A stretch of 35,035 nt of DNA from JAQBQQ01 sp964633955 (GTDB lineage Bacteria > Patescibacteriota > Gracilibacteria > Peribacterales > Peribacteraceae): positions 1 through 35,035 of the forward strand of contig CAZWIA010000008.1 of NCBI GenBank assembly GCA_964633955.1. The letters run 5' to 3'. Below, in pieces: positions 21,675-30,240 of the stretch. Position 1 is the stretch's first letter. Each line of letters begins with the position of its first letter. Under the pieces are notes generated by a model. It was not told the DNA's origin, ran no database searches, and saw only the letters and a program-made list of their open reading frames with translations. Position numbers and translations under genes: made by a program.

Positions 21675-23054
21675 CTACTGCGCGATCTTCACCAGCGACT
21701 CGTCATCCGTATCCGACCGCACATCAAAACTCGGTAACTGCAGGAGTTCCGACCGGCTGAACGTGGAGCGCGCCCCGCCCCCCACTCCCAGCAGGTAACC
21801 CGCGCTGCGGGCCGCCTGCGCCACCCGGTCGTTCGCCAGGCCGCCGGGATAGAGGACGGCCAGGACCGGCTGACCCAGGCGCGCTTCCAGCTCCGTGCGC
21901 GCCAGCGTGAGCATCCGCAGGATATCTTCCGTAGGGAGAGCACGCAGGTCCTGGTCGCGCGGGAGCGCCGCCTGCAGATCAAAACCGTTGGCGCGGAGGG
22001 TGAGGAGCGTCTTCTGCGTGATGCCGGAGATGCCTATGTCCTCCGCACGCAGGAAGAGCGTTGCCCGGGCGCCGTTCCCCGCCAGCACGCGGGAGACCGC
22101 CTTCACGGTCTCCGGCCGCACGCCGGTCACCAGGACCGCCGCGCCGGATGGAGGTTCTCGATCGGCCAGGAGGGCATCCGCCAGATCCCGGAGCGTGAGG
22201 ATGCGCACGCCGCTGAGCTGCAGCCGGCGGACGCCGGTGCGCAGCCGCTCCACGGACGCAGCGTCCGCGGCGGAGAAGCGCAGGATGGGCAGGCGGAACG
22301 CGTCCGTCCGCACCATGAACTGCAGCTCCAGACGGCGCAGGTAGGACACCGCCACGTAGCCCGTCTTACCCTGAAAGGCCACCTTTGCCCACTCGCCCTC
22401 CACGGCCTGCGGCTTCAGGAGCTCCTGGCCCGGGATCCGGCCCAGCTTCAGACTCCGTTGGTTTGGCTCCGCGCGCACGTTCACGTAGCCGTAGTTCACG
22501 TAGTACGTATTGGCGAACGCCTGACGCTCCTGTGCCAGCTTCTCACTGGTGGTGTGGCGGGCCAGATATCGGTGCGCCACGTATCCCTCTCGCTTATCCA
22601 GCAGGCGCACCTTGGCCCACTCGCCGTTTATGAACTCCAAGAGGCGCACCTTGGCCCCGCGGTTCAGCCGCGCCACCAAGGCAGACCTGGCCTGCGGCTC
22701 CGCCCGCACGTTGGCGAACGTGTTCTGCACCTCCCAGACCCCTTCCTCCGTGGCGCTCGCAGACTGCCGGATGGCATCGTACTGGGCGGTGAGAGCCGGA
22801 TCCACCAGCGGGAGCGGCACCGCCTCCGCGCGCAGTATAGTCCGCGTCCCGGTCGGAAGTTCCTGACCGCTGCCGCCCTTCTCCGCCACTTCCGCCGCGC
22901 GCAGCCGCGACACGTCCTCCGCAGTGAACGTCACGTCCTCCAAGCCGTCCCCCGGCGCCGGTCCCCGCACGCTCACGCATCCGGCAAGCAGACCTGCTGC
23001 CAGAAGGCTTAGCAGGAGCGAACGGCGGCTGGCGGACGCGGGCAAATTCACCAT
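21675..23054 (-). CDS. Lipoprotein with two SH3b domains and a polysaccharide-deacetylase-like domain
   Basis: A 459-residue exported protein. The signal peptide ends in LLAGC (lipobox Cys at about 26). Two bacterial SH3 repeats follow: NTFANVRAEPQARSALVARL to GYVAHRYL (about 110-165) and YGYVNVRAEPNQRSLKLGRI to GYVAVSYL (about 185-240); SH3b domains often bind cell-wall peptides. The C-terminal part (about 270-459: VRILTLRDLADALL, ATLFLRAEDIGI, LAVLYPGGLAND) has the strand order of NodB-like deacetylases. I do not see the canonical metal-binding DD and HxxxH pair, so it may be inactive or binding-only. A TATGAT box lies 8 nt before the ATG. Confidence 0.75.
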   Translation of the reverse strand: MVNLPASASRRSLLLSLLAAGLLAGCVSVRGPAPGDGLEDVTFTAEDVSRLRAAEVAEKGGSGQELPTGTRTILRAEAVPLPLVDPALTAQYDAIRQSASATEEGVWEVQNTFANVRAEPQARSALVARLNRGAKVRLLEFINGEWAKVRLLDKREGYVAHRYLARHTTSEKLAQERQAFANTYYVNYGYVNVRAEPNQRSLKLGRIPGQELLKPQAVEGEWAKVAFQGKTGYVAVSYLRRLELQFMVRTDAFRLPILRFSAADAASVERLRTGVRRLQLSGVRILTLRDLADALLADREPPSGAAVLVTGVRPETVKAVSRVLAGNGARATLFLRAEDIGISGITQKTLLTLRANGFDLQAALPRDQDLRALPTEDILRMLTLARTELEARLGQPVLAVLYPGGLANDRVAQAARSAGYLLGVGGGARSTFSRSELLQLPSFDVRSDTDDESLVKIAQ

Positions 23055-23062
23055 ACGGCATG

Positions 23063-23068
23063 ATCATA
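23063..23068 (-). promoter_or_regulatory. -10 box TATGAT of the SH3b lipoprotein gene
   Basis: TATGAT lies 8 nt before the ATG at 23054 on the minus strand, with no Shine-Dalgarno sequence. Confidence 0.5.
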
Positions 23069-23112
23069 TCATGGCGCAGCCGCACGCGAACGCTGGTCAC
23101 TGCCAGGACATA

Positions 23113-24798
23113 CTACATCCGATCCGGCACGCGGATGGTGAGGAGCGCCAAGCCCGTCCTGAGCGCATCCGCCGTGAGCCGCACCAGCTCCAGCCGGAAC
23201 GACCGGCTCGGTTCATCGGAATGCAAGATCGCATCGGCGTTATAGAACGCATTGAAATCCTGCGCCAGCTGGTAGAGGGTGTTGGCCAGCTTGTGCGGCA
23301 TGCGGGACTCCCGCGCATCCTCTATGGCCATAGGAATGGTCAACAGCGACCGCATCAGGACACGTTCATGAGAAGTAAAAGCACAGGGATCCAGAGCGGG
23401 CATACTGCCCGCGGTGTCCTTCCGCAGCACGGACCGCGCCCGCGCGTGCGTGTACTGCAGATAGGGAGCGGAATTGCCCTCGAACGAAAGCATCTTCTCC
23501 CAGCTGAACACCAGGTCCATCTTCCGGTTCTGGCTGAGGATGCCGTACGCCAGCGCTCCCACGCCCATCATCTCCGCAAGCCCCTCCGGATCATCCGTCT
23601 GGATGGCCTCGCCGCGCTCCCGGATGATCTCTCGCGCGCGATCCACCGCCTCATCCAAGATATGTTCGAGCTTCAGGACGGTCCCCTTCCGCGTACTCAT
23701 GGAGCTGTCTGCAAACCGCATCCGGCCGAAGAGCACGTTCTCGAACTCCGGCAATTCCCAGCCCAGCATCCGGCACGTCTCGACCAATTGTTCGAAGTGC
23801 AGCTTCTGCGCGATGTCCGTGCAAATGAAGATCGCCCGCGGATGATAGGTATCGATGCGGTAGCGCATCTGGGCCAGATCCCGTGTGGAGTAGAGCGTGG
23901 CGCCGTCCCCGCGCAGGATGAGGTACGGCGGGTACTTCTCTTCCGGAAACCGCACGATCAACGCCCCCTTCTCCCCGTCCGTGAAGACGCCCTTTTTCTT
24001 CCCTTGGTCGATCAACGGTTCCATCTTGTCCTCGTAGAAGCTCTCGCCCAGATCCAGGTCGAACGACACCTGCAGCCGCTCGTACAGCGCGCTGAGCGAC
24101 CCCTTGGTGATCCTCACCACCGCCTCCCAGAACGCCCGCAGCTCCGGATCCCCGTCCTCCAGCTTTTTGGACGCCGCACGGCCTTCGTCTTCCAGTCCGG
24201 ACTGGGACTCTGCCTCCTGATGGAACTGCACGTAGAGGCCTAGGAGCTCATCCAGCGAGTATCGCTCGATGGGCTTATCCCCCCACTTGCTGAACGCTAC
24301 GGCCAGTTTCCCAAACTGTGTGCCCCAGTCCCCCAGGTAGTTCCACGCAATGACCGGATAACCCTGATGGCGGTAGAGGTTTACCAGCGCCTGCCCCAGC
24401 GCCGTGCCAATGAGATGGTGGATCCCCAGAGGCTTGGCAATGTTCGGCTGGGAGTACTCGATGATCACCGGCGCTTCCTTCCTGGTCGGCTTTGCCTCCA
24501 CTACCTCCCGTACCTTCCGTACCTCCCCTACCAACACCTCCGGCTTCAGGAACACATTCACATACCCCGCCCCCGCCACGTCCACCCGCGCCACGCTGTC
24601 ATGCGATCGGAGCCCCAAAGCCAGCTGCTCCGCGATCTCTCGCGGCGGTTTCCCCAGCCGCTTCCCCAGCTGAAGAGCGACCGACGTAGCCATGTCCCCG
24701 TGCGCCGTCTCCTGCGGCAGCTGCCAGGTGACAGCAGCATCCATACCGAACGCCTGCTTGAGGATCCGGGCAGCCGACTGTGAGAGGAGGGAGAGCAT
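23113..24798 (-). CDS. argS: Arginyl-tRNA synthetase
   Basis: A 561-residue class I synthetase charging tRNA-Arg. An N-terminal Add-1 domain (about 1-90) is followed by the catalytic core with EYSQPNIAKPLGIHHLIG at about 114-131. It then has NYLGDWGTQFGKL, a typical ArgRS motif, and YSTRDLAQMRYR, then FADSSMSTRKGTVLKLEHIL (KMSKS position at about 375) and the C-terminal DALR anticodon-binding domain (LANTLYQLAQDFNAFYNAD, ending DALRTGLALLTIRVPDRM). The HIGH signature is unusual: where HVGH is expected the sequence reads GIHH. Length is normal. No promoter box is obvious; a heptad array lies in the divergent gap upstream. Confidence 0.95.
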   Translation of the reverse strand: MLSLLSQSAARILKQAFGMDAAVTWQLPQETAHGDMATSVALQLGKRLGKPPREIAEQLALGLRSHDSVARVDVAGAGYVNVFLKPEVLVGEVRKVREVVEAKPTRKEAPVIIEYSQPNIAKPLGIHHLIGTALGQALVNLYRHQGYPVIAWNYLGDWGTQFGKLAVAFSKWGDKPIERYSLDELLGLYVQFHQEAESQSGLEDEGRAASKKLEDGDPELRAFWEAVVRITKGSLSALYERLQVSFDLDLGESFYEDKMEPLIDQGKKKGVFTDGEKGALIVRFPEEKYPPYLILRGDGATLYSTRDLAQMRYRIDTYHPRAIFICTDIAQKLHFEQLVETCRMLGWELPEFENVLFGRMRFADSSMSTRKGTVLKLEHILDEAVDRAREIIRERGEAIQTDDPEGLAEMMGVGALAYGILSQNRKMDLVFSWEKMLSFEGNSAPYLQYTHARARSVLRKDTAGSMPALDPCAFTSHERVLMRSLLTIPMAIEDARESRMPHKLANTLYQLAQDFNAFYNADAILHSDEPSRSFRLELVRLTADALRTGLALLTIRVPDRM

Positions 24799-24844
24799 GG
24801 TTGATCGAGCAGAACCTGCGCCAGCTTACCGGTGCTGCGACAGA

Positions 24845-24923
24845 GTTTGTAGCCTGTCGTTTGTCGTCTGTAGTCATGCCGGCATTGTCTCTACACACGA
24901 GCGACGGCAGACGAAAGACCTGT
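24845..24923. repeat. Palindromic heptad array, TTTGTCG family (divergent gap)
   Basis: Left arm (24845-24874) TTTGTAG CCTGTCG TTTGTCG TCTGTAG TC; right arm (24892-24923) is the reverse complement of TCTTTCG TCTGCCG TCGCTCG TGTGTAG. It lies between the divergent argS and lipoprotein genes; the rest of 24799-24980 is AT-rich with no gene. Confidence 0.8.
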
Positions 24924-24980
24924 CAAATGCTAAGAATACCGCCAGTAATGCCGTAAATTGATAAATAAGTAATTTTAGTG

Positions 24981-24986
24981 TACAAT
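24981..24986 (+). promoter_or_regulatory. -10 box TACAAT before the coiled-coil lipoprotein gene
   Basis: TACAAT in an AT-rich stretch, 18 nt before the chosen GTG start at 25005. Confidence 0.4.
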
Positions 24987-25004
24987 AATGTACTCGTTGA
25001 ACCT

Positions 25005-25868
25005 GTGCTCAGGCTTCCTCGCCCCATTGCCGGCCTCATGGCTACACTGCTCCTCACTTCCTGCGGCGGATCGGACGTGGCGGAGCTGACCGTACGCGCC
25101 CCGGCGGACGCTCCGCTCCTGGCGCTCCAGCTCACCGGCGGCGGCGCGCCGCAGAACCGGCCATCCGCTCTGCTGGGAATCTACGGCAGCCTCTTCCTCT
25201 CCCAGGGACTGGGCGTGCCAAGCCGCGCGGCGCTTTTGGGCGTGCAGGCCATCCAGGCGCTCACCAGGCCGCTCAATCCCGACCAGCTGGAAGACGCCTA
25301 CACGCTGCTGCAGGAATTCGGCTCCGTGCTGCAGGTGGAGGTTCCAGAGATGCTGAACGCGCAGACCGATCGCGCGCTTGCGCTGAACCAGTACGTCACG
25401 GGCCTGAAGAACATCACCGTCCGCGCCAACCTGAAGGCGCAGGAGATAGAGAACGCCGCGGAGACGCGGGAGGAGACGCGCCGCACTGAGCAGCGCGCAC
25501 TCGCAGACGTGCGCAGCCAGATCCAGAAAGCCCTGCGGGAAAAGGACTACGCCACGGCCGGCGCGCTCCAGGCGCAGCGGAACACCGCTCAAGCGGCGCT
25601 GGAGCGAACGCAATCGGAGATCGGGCAGCTGCAGGAAGTGAGCCGCATCTACCGCCAGCTCTTGGACATCGCGCAGGAGCGCATTGTGGCTATTGAGCAG
25701 AACCGGGCGGTCCTCCTCTCCGGCCTGCAGGTGGTGGAAGTACCGGGGGTAGAGGACCTGGATGTGCTCCTACAGGGCCGTGCAGCTAGGGAGCGGCTCC
25801 GGGAACGCCAGTCAGATGGCGCCTTTAGCACGGATAGTCTTGAGGGGCTGCCGGGGGTGATGTTTTGA
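25005..25868 (+). CDS. Coiled-coil lipoprotein upstream of virB4
   Basis: A 287-residue protein if started at GTG 25005 (residues LRLPRPIAGLMATLLLTSC); the frame is open from 24978. The hydrophobic segment ends in LLTSCGG, a good lipobox, so the mature protein should be lipid-anchored. Residues about 85-245 are rich in Ala, Gln, Glu and Arg with heptad-like spacing (ENAAETREETRRTEQRALAD, AGALQAQRNTAQAALERTQS), predicting long coiled coils. No family is recognised. It is followed by a GC-rich compound hairpin and then virB4, so an accessory envelope role next to the secretion or pilus system is possible, comparable only in position to VirB5/VirB7-type components. Confidence 0.6.
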   Translation: MLRLPRPIAGLMATLLLTSCGGSDVAELTVRAPADAPLLALQLTGGGAPQNRPSALLGIYGSLFLSQGLGVPSRAALLGVQAIQALTRPLNPDQLEDAYTLLQEFGSVLQVEVPEMLNAQTDRALALNQYVTGLKNITVRANLKAQEIENAAETREETRRTEQRALADVRSQIQKALREKDYATAGALQAQRNTAQAALERTQSEIGQLQEVSRIYRQLLDIAQERIVAIEQNRAVLLSGLQVVEVPGVEDLDVLLQGRAARERLRERQSDGAFSTDSLEGLPGVMF

Positions 25869-25872
25869 CCAA

Positions 25873-25942
25873 GCCCCCACCCCCTTCCCCTCCCCCGCCG
25901 CGGGGGAGGGGTGGTCCGCCTCAGGCGGACCGGGGAGGGGGC
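25873..25942. repeat. GC-rich compound palindrome
   Basis: CCCCTCCCCCG/CGGGGGAGGGG forms an 11-bp stem with a 3-nt loop. GGTCCGCC/GGCGGACC forms an 8-bp stem with loop TCA. An outer CCCCC/GGGGG pair can close around both. It follows the lipoprotein stop and could work as a transcription brake before virB4. It is not made of heptads. Confidence 0.7.
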
Positions 25943-26006
25943 AAATCTGCCCGTTTGCCCTCTTTCTTGTAGGCCCTTCGACATTCCAAGAACCACCGTT
26001 TTCTGC

Positions 26007-26012
26007 TATAAT
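26007..26012 (+). promoter_or_regulatory. Extended -10 box TATAAT of virB4
   Basis: TTCTGCTATAAT, 10 nt before the ATG at 26023, identical in sequence and spacing to the FecR-like gene's box. Confidence 0.6.
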
Positions 26013-26022
26013 CTAATGATTC

Positions 26023-27942
26023 ATGCAGACAACCCCCCACCCCTCTTCTCCGGCCGCCCTGCCAAACCCGCTGATCCTGGCGATCGATGATCTCTTGGGC
26101 CTCCACCAGAAGACGCAGGACATCCTGACCGGGAAGACCAAGGACACCGGCGAACCCCTCACCGCGGAGGACCGTCAGGCCATCAGGCACTATGAGGAAG
26201 GGCTGCAGAAGGTCTTGGACCTGATCGCGCCAGCGGCCATCCAGGTGAAAACCAACGAGGTGGTGGTAAATGACCTGCACGCCCGCACCTTCTTTGTCTA
26301 CAACTGGCCCAACTACATCTTCCCCAACTGGCTGGGGCCGCTGGTGAGCTTTGATGCCCAGATGGACATTGCCCAGTACATCTACCCCACCAGCAACCAC
26401 GCCATCATGCGCATGCTACGCAAGAAGGTGGCGGAGCTGCGGTCCTCTATCCGCATGCTGGAACAGCGAGGGATCGTGCGGGATCCGGCACTGGAAGCGG
26501 CGCTCCAGGACGCGGAAGAGCTGCGGGACCTCTTGGCGCGCGGCCGGGAGAAGCTGTTCCAGTTTGGCATGTATGTGACCGTCTACGCGGAGGATGAGGA
26601 TAAGCTGAAAAAGATCCAGACGGACATAGAATCCATCCTGGGCGGGCGCCTGGTGCTCACCAAGCCGGCGCTGTTCCAGATGGAACACGCCTGGACCTCC
26701 ACGCTGCCCCTCTGCCTGGATGAGCTGGAGATTGGACGCAATATGAACACGTCCCCGCTGGCCACCAGCTTCCCCTTCAGTTCATCCGACCTCACGTCCG
26801 ACCACGGCATCCTGTACGGCATCAACCGGCACAATGACTCCTTGGTGATCTTTGACCGGTTCGATCTCCCGAACGCCAACGCGAACGTCTTTGCCACGTC
26901 CGGCGCCGGGAAATCCTTCACCGTGAAGCTGGAGATCCTGCGTTCCCTCATGGCCGGCACGGAGGTGATGGTGGTGGATCCGGAGAACGAGTACGTGGAG
27001 CTCTGCAAGACCGTGGGCGGCACGTTCATCCCCATGTCACTCCAGAGCAGCTTCCGCCTCAATCCGTTCGACCTGCCGGCCGCGGTCCGCGGCGAGGACG
27101 CGGAGGTGGGCGAGGTGTTGCGGGCCGCTTCCATCAACCTGCACGGCCTCTTCAAGCTCATGCTGGGCACGCTGACGCCGGCGGAAGACGGCATCCTGGA
27201 TAAGGCCATCTTGGACACCTACGCCCTCAAGGGCATCACGCTCCAGACACCGGATCCGGGCTCCATTGAGCCGCCCACCTTACATGACCTGGTGGACGTG
27301 CTCCAGAGCACCCAGGGCGGGGAGAATATGGCCACCATTCTCAAGAAGTACACGGAAGGCTCCTACGCCGGGATCTTTGACCAGCCCACCAACGTGGAAC
27401 TGGAGAACCAGATGGTGGTCTTCCAGATCCGGGATCTGGAGGAGCAGCTTAGGCCCATTGCCATCTACATCATCCTGAACTTCCTGTGGAACCGTGTCCG
27501 ATCGGAAATGAAGAAGCGTTTCTTAGTGATTGACGAAGCCTGGAACCTGATGCAGCATGAGGACTCCGCCCGGTTCCTCTACGGCATTGTGAAGCGCGCC
27601 CGCAAGTACTTCCTGGGCATCACCACCATCACGCAGGACGTGGAGGACTTTGTGAATAGCCCCTACGGCAAGCCGATCATCACCAACTCCGCCCTGCAGA
27701 TCCTGCTCAAGCAGTCCCCCACCGCGGTGGACAATCTGCAAAAGCTCTTCTACCTGACGGACGGGGAGAAGTACGTGCTCCTCAACTGCGGCGTGGGCCA
27801 GGGCATCTTCTTTGCCGGCAACAAGCACGTAGCCATCCAGATCATCGCCAGCCCCAAGGAGACGGAGATCATCACCACCAAGCCGGAGGAAGTGCTGAAG
27901 CGGCAGGCGGAGCAGGCGCGGAATCAGCCTCCTCATTCCTAA
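26023..27942 (+). CDS. virB4: VirB4/TrbE-family ATPase of a type IV secretion-like system
   Basis: A 639-residue protein. The N-terminal part (about 1-260) matches the VirB4 helper region (VKTNEVVVNDLHARTFFVYN, QYIYPTSNHAIMRMLRKKV). The AAA+ motor has Walker A ATSGAGKSF at about 290-298, DPENEYVELCKTVGGTFIPM, SFRLNPFD, Walker B FLVIDEAWNLM at about 499-509, and the TTITQDVEDFV and TNSALQILLKQSPTAVDNL stretches typical of VirB4/TraC/TraG ATPases. It should power assembly of a pilus or DNA/protein transfer at the inner membrane. Relaxase, VirD4 and VirB8-10 are not in the window; pilin-like genes lie at 33735-35035. An acidic protein gene follows after 10 nt. Confidence 0.92.
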   Translation: MQTTPHPSSPAALPNPLILAIDDLLGLHQKTQDILTGKTKDTGEPLTAEDRQAIRHYEEGLQKVLDLIAPAAIQVKTNEVVVNDLHARTFFVYNWPNYIFPNWLGPLVSFDAQMDIAQYIYPTSNHAIMRMLRKKVAELRSSIRMLEQRGIVRDPALEAALQDAEELRDLLARGREKLFQFGMYVTVYAEDEDKLKKIQTDIESILGGRLVLTKPALFQMEHAWTSTLPLCLDELEIGRNMNTSPLATSFPFSSSDLTSDHGILYGINRHNDSLVIFDRFDLPNANANVFATSGAGKSFTVKLEILRSLMAGTEVMVVDPENEYVELCKTVGGTFIPMSLQSSFRLNPFDLPAAVRGEDAEVGEVLRAASINLHGLFKLMLGTLTPAEDGILDKAILDTYALKGITLQTPDPGSIEPPTLHDLVDVLQSTQGGENMATILKKYTEGSYAGIFDQPTNVELENQMVVFQIRDLEEQLRPIAIYIILNFLWNRVRSEMKKRFLVIDEAWNLMQHEDSARFLYGIVKRARKYFLGITTITQDVEDFVNSPYGKPIITNSALQILLKQSPTAVDNLQKLFYLTDGEKYVLLNCGVGQGIFFAGNKHVAIQIIASPKETEIITTKPEEVLKRQAEQARNQPPHS

Positions 27943-27952
27943 ACTCTCTCCC

Positions 27953-28381
27953 ATGACTCACCTTCCCTCCCCAGAAGAACTGGCTGATCGCCTGGAGAGC
28001 ACGTTTCTGACGCCCGGCGAACGGGAGGATTTCTTCACGATGGAACAGTGGCTGGACCTCCTGCGACAAGCTCAGGATGTAAAGCAGGAAACACGCGCCA
28101 AGCTGCGGGATCTACTGCAGCGGGCCGAGGCTACATCCCTGAAGGATGTCTTGCAGGTACTGCCGAAGGTGCCCATGGATGACGGAATGCGCGACCACGT
28201 GATCTACCATTATGCCTGGTCTGCGTACCACCATCTGGCGCAAGAAGATCCCACGCTCCCTCCACCGGATGAAGAGGTCTGGAGTGACGAGCGGAACGGC
28301 ATAGTCACGGCAGGCAATGAGGAATCCCAGGAACTCCTGGACGCCGCCATTCAGCTCCTGCGCCAGCGCTACGGCGTGTGA
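27953..28381 (+). CDS. Acidic helical protein downstream of virB4, unknown
   Basis: A 142-residue acidic protein, probably cytosolic, with mostly helical segments (PEELADRLESTFLTPGERED, MEQWLDLLRQAQDVKQET, DAAIQLLRQRYG) and a Tyr/His patch (VIYHYAWSAYHHL). No family is recognised. The start is 10 nt after the virB4 stop, so it is surely co-transcribed; a small partner or regulator of the ATPase is a possible role. Confidence 0.7.
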   Translation: MTHLPSPEELADRLESTFLTPGEREDFFTMEQWLDLLRQAQDVKQETRAKLRDLLQRAEATSLKDVLQVLPKVPMDDGMRDHVIYHYAWSAYHHLAQEDPTLPPPDEEVWSDERNGIVTAGNEESQELLDAAIQLLRQRYGV

Positions 28382-28424
28382 TCTGACCAGCCGCAGCAAC
28401 CACCAGGCTGGCAACCAGCCGCCT

Positions 28425-28454
28425 GCGTTCTTTTCTACGACGGAACGCCTTTTT
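28425..28454 (+). terminator. Probable terminator after the virB4 operon
   Basis: GCGTTC and GAACGC form a 6-bp stem around a 12-nt loop, followed by CTTTTT. A second small hairpin GGCTGG/CCAGCC lies just upstream (about 28406-28420). Stem strength is modest. Confidence 0.45.
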
Positions 28455-28532
28455 CCTCTTCCCAAAGCTCAAAAGAAGCCGGCATAGGAAGTTTTCTCGC
28501 CGGTGTTCTTGTAGCCCGTCCGGCGGGCCGCG

Positions 28533-28538
28533 TAGAGT
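28533..28538 (+). promoter_or_regulatory. -10 box TAGAGT of the hendecad protein gene
   Basis: TAGAGT lies 6 nt before the ATG at 28545. Confidence 0.35.
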
Positions 28539-28544
28539 TCACCT

Positions 28545-29041
28545 ATGACTGATGACCGAACAGCAACGGCCACAAAGGGAAGCCTGCAGGAACTGCGGAC
28601 GGAGATGAAGGGAGACATGCAGGAACTGCGGACGGAGATGAAGGGAGACATGCAGGAACTGCGGACGGAGATNNNNNNNNNNNNNNNNNNNNNNNNNNNN
28701 NNNNNNNNNNNNNNNNNNNNNNNNNNNNNNNNNNNNNNNNNNNNNNNNNNNNNNNNNNNNNNNNNNNNNNNNTGCAGGAACTGCGGACGGAGATGAAGGG
28801 AGACATGCAGGAACTGCGGACGGAGATGAAGGGCTACGTGGACATGTTCGCGGACATGTTCACGCGCCATCAAGATTGGACCATCGAGCAGCTGGCAGCG
28901 CAGGAAACCCGCATCATCCGGCATGTGGGTGTGCTGTTGGAAGATCTCCGGCATGACTTCTTGATTGGTACAAGCGATCAGCTGAAGCTCCATGCGGAAC
29001 AGATCGCGGAACTCCAGATCCATACCGGCCTGCGGAGCTAG
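28545..29041 (+). CDS. Coiled-coil protein with 11-residue repeats, interrupted by a scaffold gap
   Basis: The N-terminus (MTDDRTATATKGSLQELRTE) leads into exact repeats of MKGDMQELRTE, an 11-residue period that favours a right-handed or straight coiled coil. The C-terminal part (GYVDMFADMFTRHQDWTIEQ, then HVGVLLEDLRHDFLIG) is helical and non-repeated. The 33-bp DNA units are identical, so the array is young and its copy number may vary. The gap of 100 N lies inside the array with the same 55 bp on both sides, so the true number of units is unknown. Frame is restored by joining the duplicates. No family function is evident. The stop overlaps the end of the convergent nrnA gene. Confidence 0.7.
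28586..28827 (+). repeat. 33-bp tandem repeat array (codes 11-residue units), collapsed at an N gap
   Basis: Identical 33-bp units beginning ATGAAGGGAGACATGCAGGA. Two full units and a partial one precede the 100-N gap, and one full and one partial follow it. The 55 bases before (28618-28672) and after (28773-28827) the gap are the same. Confidence 0.85.
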
Positions 29042-30102
29042 ACGTTTTCCTTGGCGCTTTGGTCGGCTTTCTGTTCTTCAACAACCTTCCACCGCACCTC
29101 CGGCCGCAACTTGCCGGGAACGGCAAAGCCGGCGGCTTTCCTGTGGCCGCCGCCCTGGAAGATACCGGCCATGGCGGACACATCCACATCGTCCCGCAGC
29201 GTGCGGAGCGATCCTTTGACGGTACCATCGCGCTCGGAAAGGAGGAGGGAGAACCGCATGCCGGGAATGGCATTCACGTAGTCGATCGCGCCGGTGAGGT
29301 CCGCGTGGGAGGCGCCGGTGGAGCGGAAATCCCCTTCCGTCACGGCGGAGATGGCGCCGCCCTCCTCCGTGAGGGTGATCTTCTCCAGCACCCGGCCCCA
29401 GAGCCGGAGCGTACTCACAGATGCCGTGCGGAAGACCGCGGTGACAATGGCCTGGCGGCGCGCGCCGGCCCGGAGGAGCCGCGCCACGGTCCGGTAGACC
29501 TGCGCGGAGGTGTTACTGTGCAGGAGCCCGCCCGTATCCGTGTACACGCCGGTGAGGAGCGCGGTGGCAATGTGGGGATCCATCTCCCACCCGAGCTGGT
29601 CTAAGAGCTGCACCACGATCTCGCACGTGGAGGCGGACGCCGGATCCAGCAGGTTCACCGTGCCAAACCGAGGATTCCCGGGGTGGTGGTCCAGCATGAC
29701 GCTCCGGAACGTGCCGTCAAAGAGGGAAGGGTGGGAGACGTGCAGCTCCGTGAGCTTGGCCTCCGCGCAGTCCAGGAACACAAAGGCGTCCCGTGCCGGA
29801 TCCAGCGTTTCCAGATCCGGCGCATGTGTGACACGCGCGGCGGCGGAGAGGAAGCGGAACATGTCCGGCACCGGATCCACGCAGTGGAAGCTGACCGGCA
29901 CGCCCGGAAACGCCCGCTCACAGAGGAGCCCCATCCCCAACAGGGAGCCGATGGCGTCCCCGTCCGGATTCCGGTGACACACGCAGCGGATGGTGCCGGC
30001 CCCGCTCAGGAGGTCTCGCGCCTGCTCGGCGTCAGTACGGCTGATGGGCACGGGCGTGAGGGGAAAGGCTGCGAGTGTGACACGCTCAACATTCGCCTTC
30101 AA
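29038..30102 (-). CDS. nrnA: DHH-family phosphoesterase, NrnA-like (nanoRNase/pAp phosphatase)
   Basis: A 354-residue protein from TTG 30102; GTG 30051 (PISRTDAEQARDLL) is an alternative that fits the family's usual start. The DHH domain has HRNPDGDAIGS, FLDCAE and DHHPGN, the Mn-binding residues of the catalytic site. The DHHA1 substrate-binding domain ends in GGGHRKAAGF. NrnA degrades very short RNAs and dephosphorylates pAp in the cytosol. It follows rbfA on the same strand; the rbfA-nrnA order is common in bacteria, where truB often comes next (not here). A GTTACGA-family array separates it from rbfA. Confidence 0.88.
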   Translation of the reverse strand: MKANVERVTLAAFPLTPVPISRTDAEQARDLLSGAGTIRCVCHRNPDGDAIGSLLGMGLLCERAFPGVPVSFHCVDPVPDMFRFLSAAARVTHAPDLETLDPARDAFVFLDCAEAKLTELHVSHPSLFDGTFRSVMLDHHPGNPRFGTVNLLDPASASTCEIVVQLLDQLGWEMDPHIATALLTGVYTDTGGLLHSNTSAQVYRTVARLLRAGARRQAIVTAVFRTASVSTLRLWGRVLEKITLTEEGGAISAVTEGDFRSTGASHADLTGAIDYVNAIPGMRFSLLLSERDGTVKGSLRTLRDDVDVSAMAGIFQGGGHRKAAGFAVPGKLRPEVRWKVVEEQKADQSAKENV

Positions 30103-30164
30103 CGCACTGCACTTGCAACGTCGTCACACCTTTATTACTGTGAACTGATGGAAGAAGAAATTCA

Positions 30165-30239
30165 CACGATGAGTTACGAGTTTGCAGTCACGAGTCACCA
30201 GTTGTCCCAACTCGTAACTTGTAACTCGTAACTGGTAAC
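30165..30239. repeat. Palindromic heptad array, GTTACGA family (tandem gap)
   Basis: Left arm GAGTTAC GAGTTTG CAGTCAC GAGTCAC CAGTTGT; right arm AACTCGT AACTTGT AACTCGT AACTGGT AACG. Very regular seven-base phasing with a loop of about 3 nt. It lies between the nrnA start and the rbfA stop. Confidence 0.9.
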
Positions 30240-30240
30240 G

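Noticed and set aside
22924..24243. 439-codon plus-strand frame opposite argS
   Set aside because: Antisense shadow of argS and the lipoprotein start; no domain is seen.
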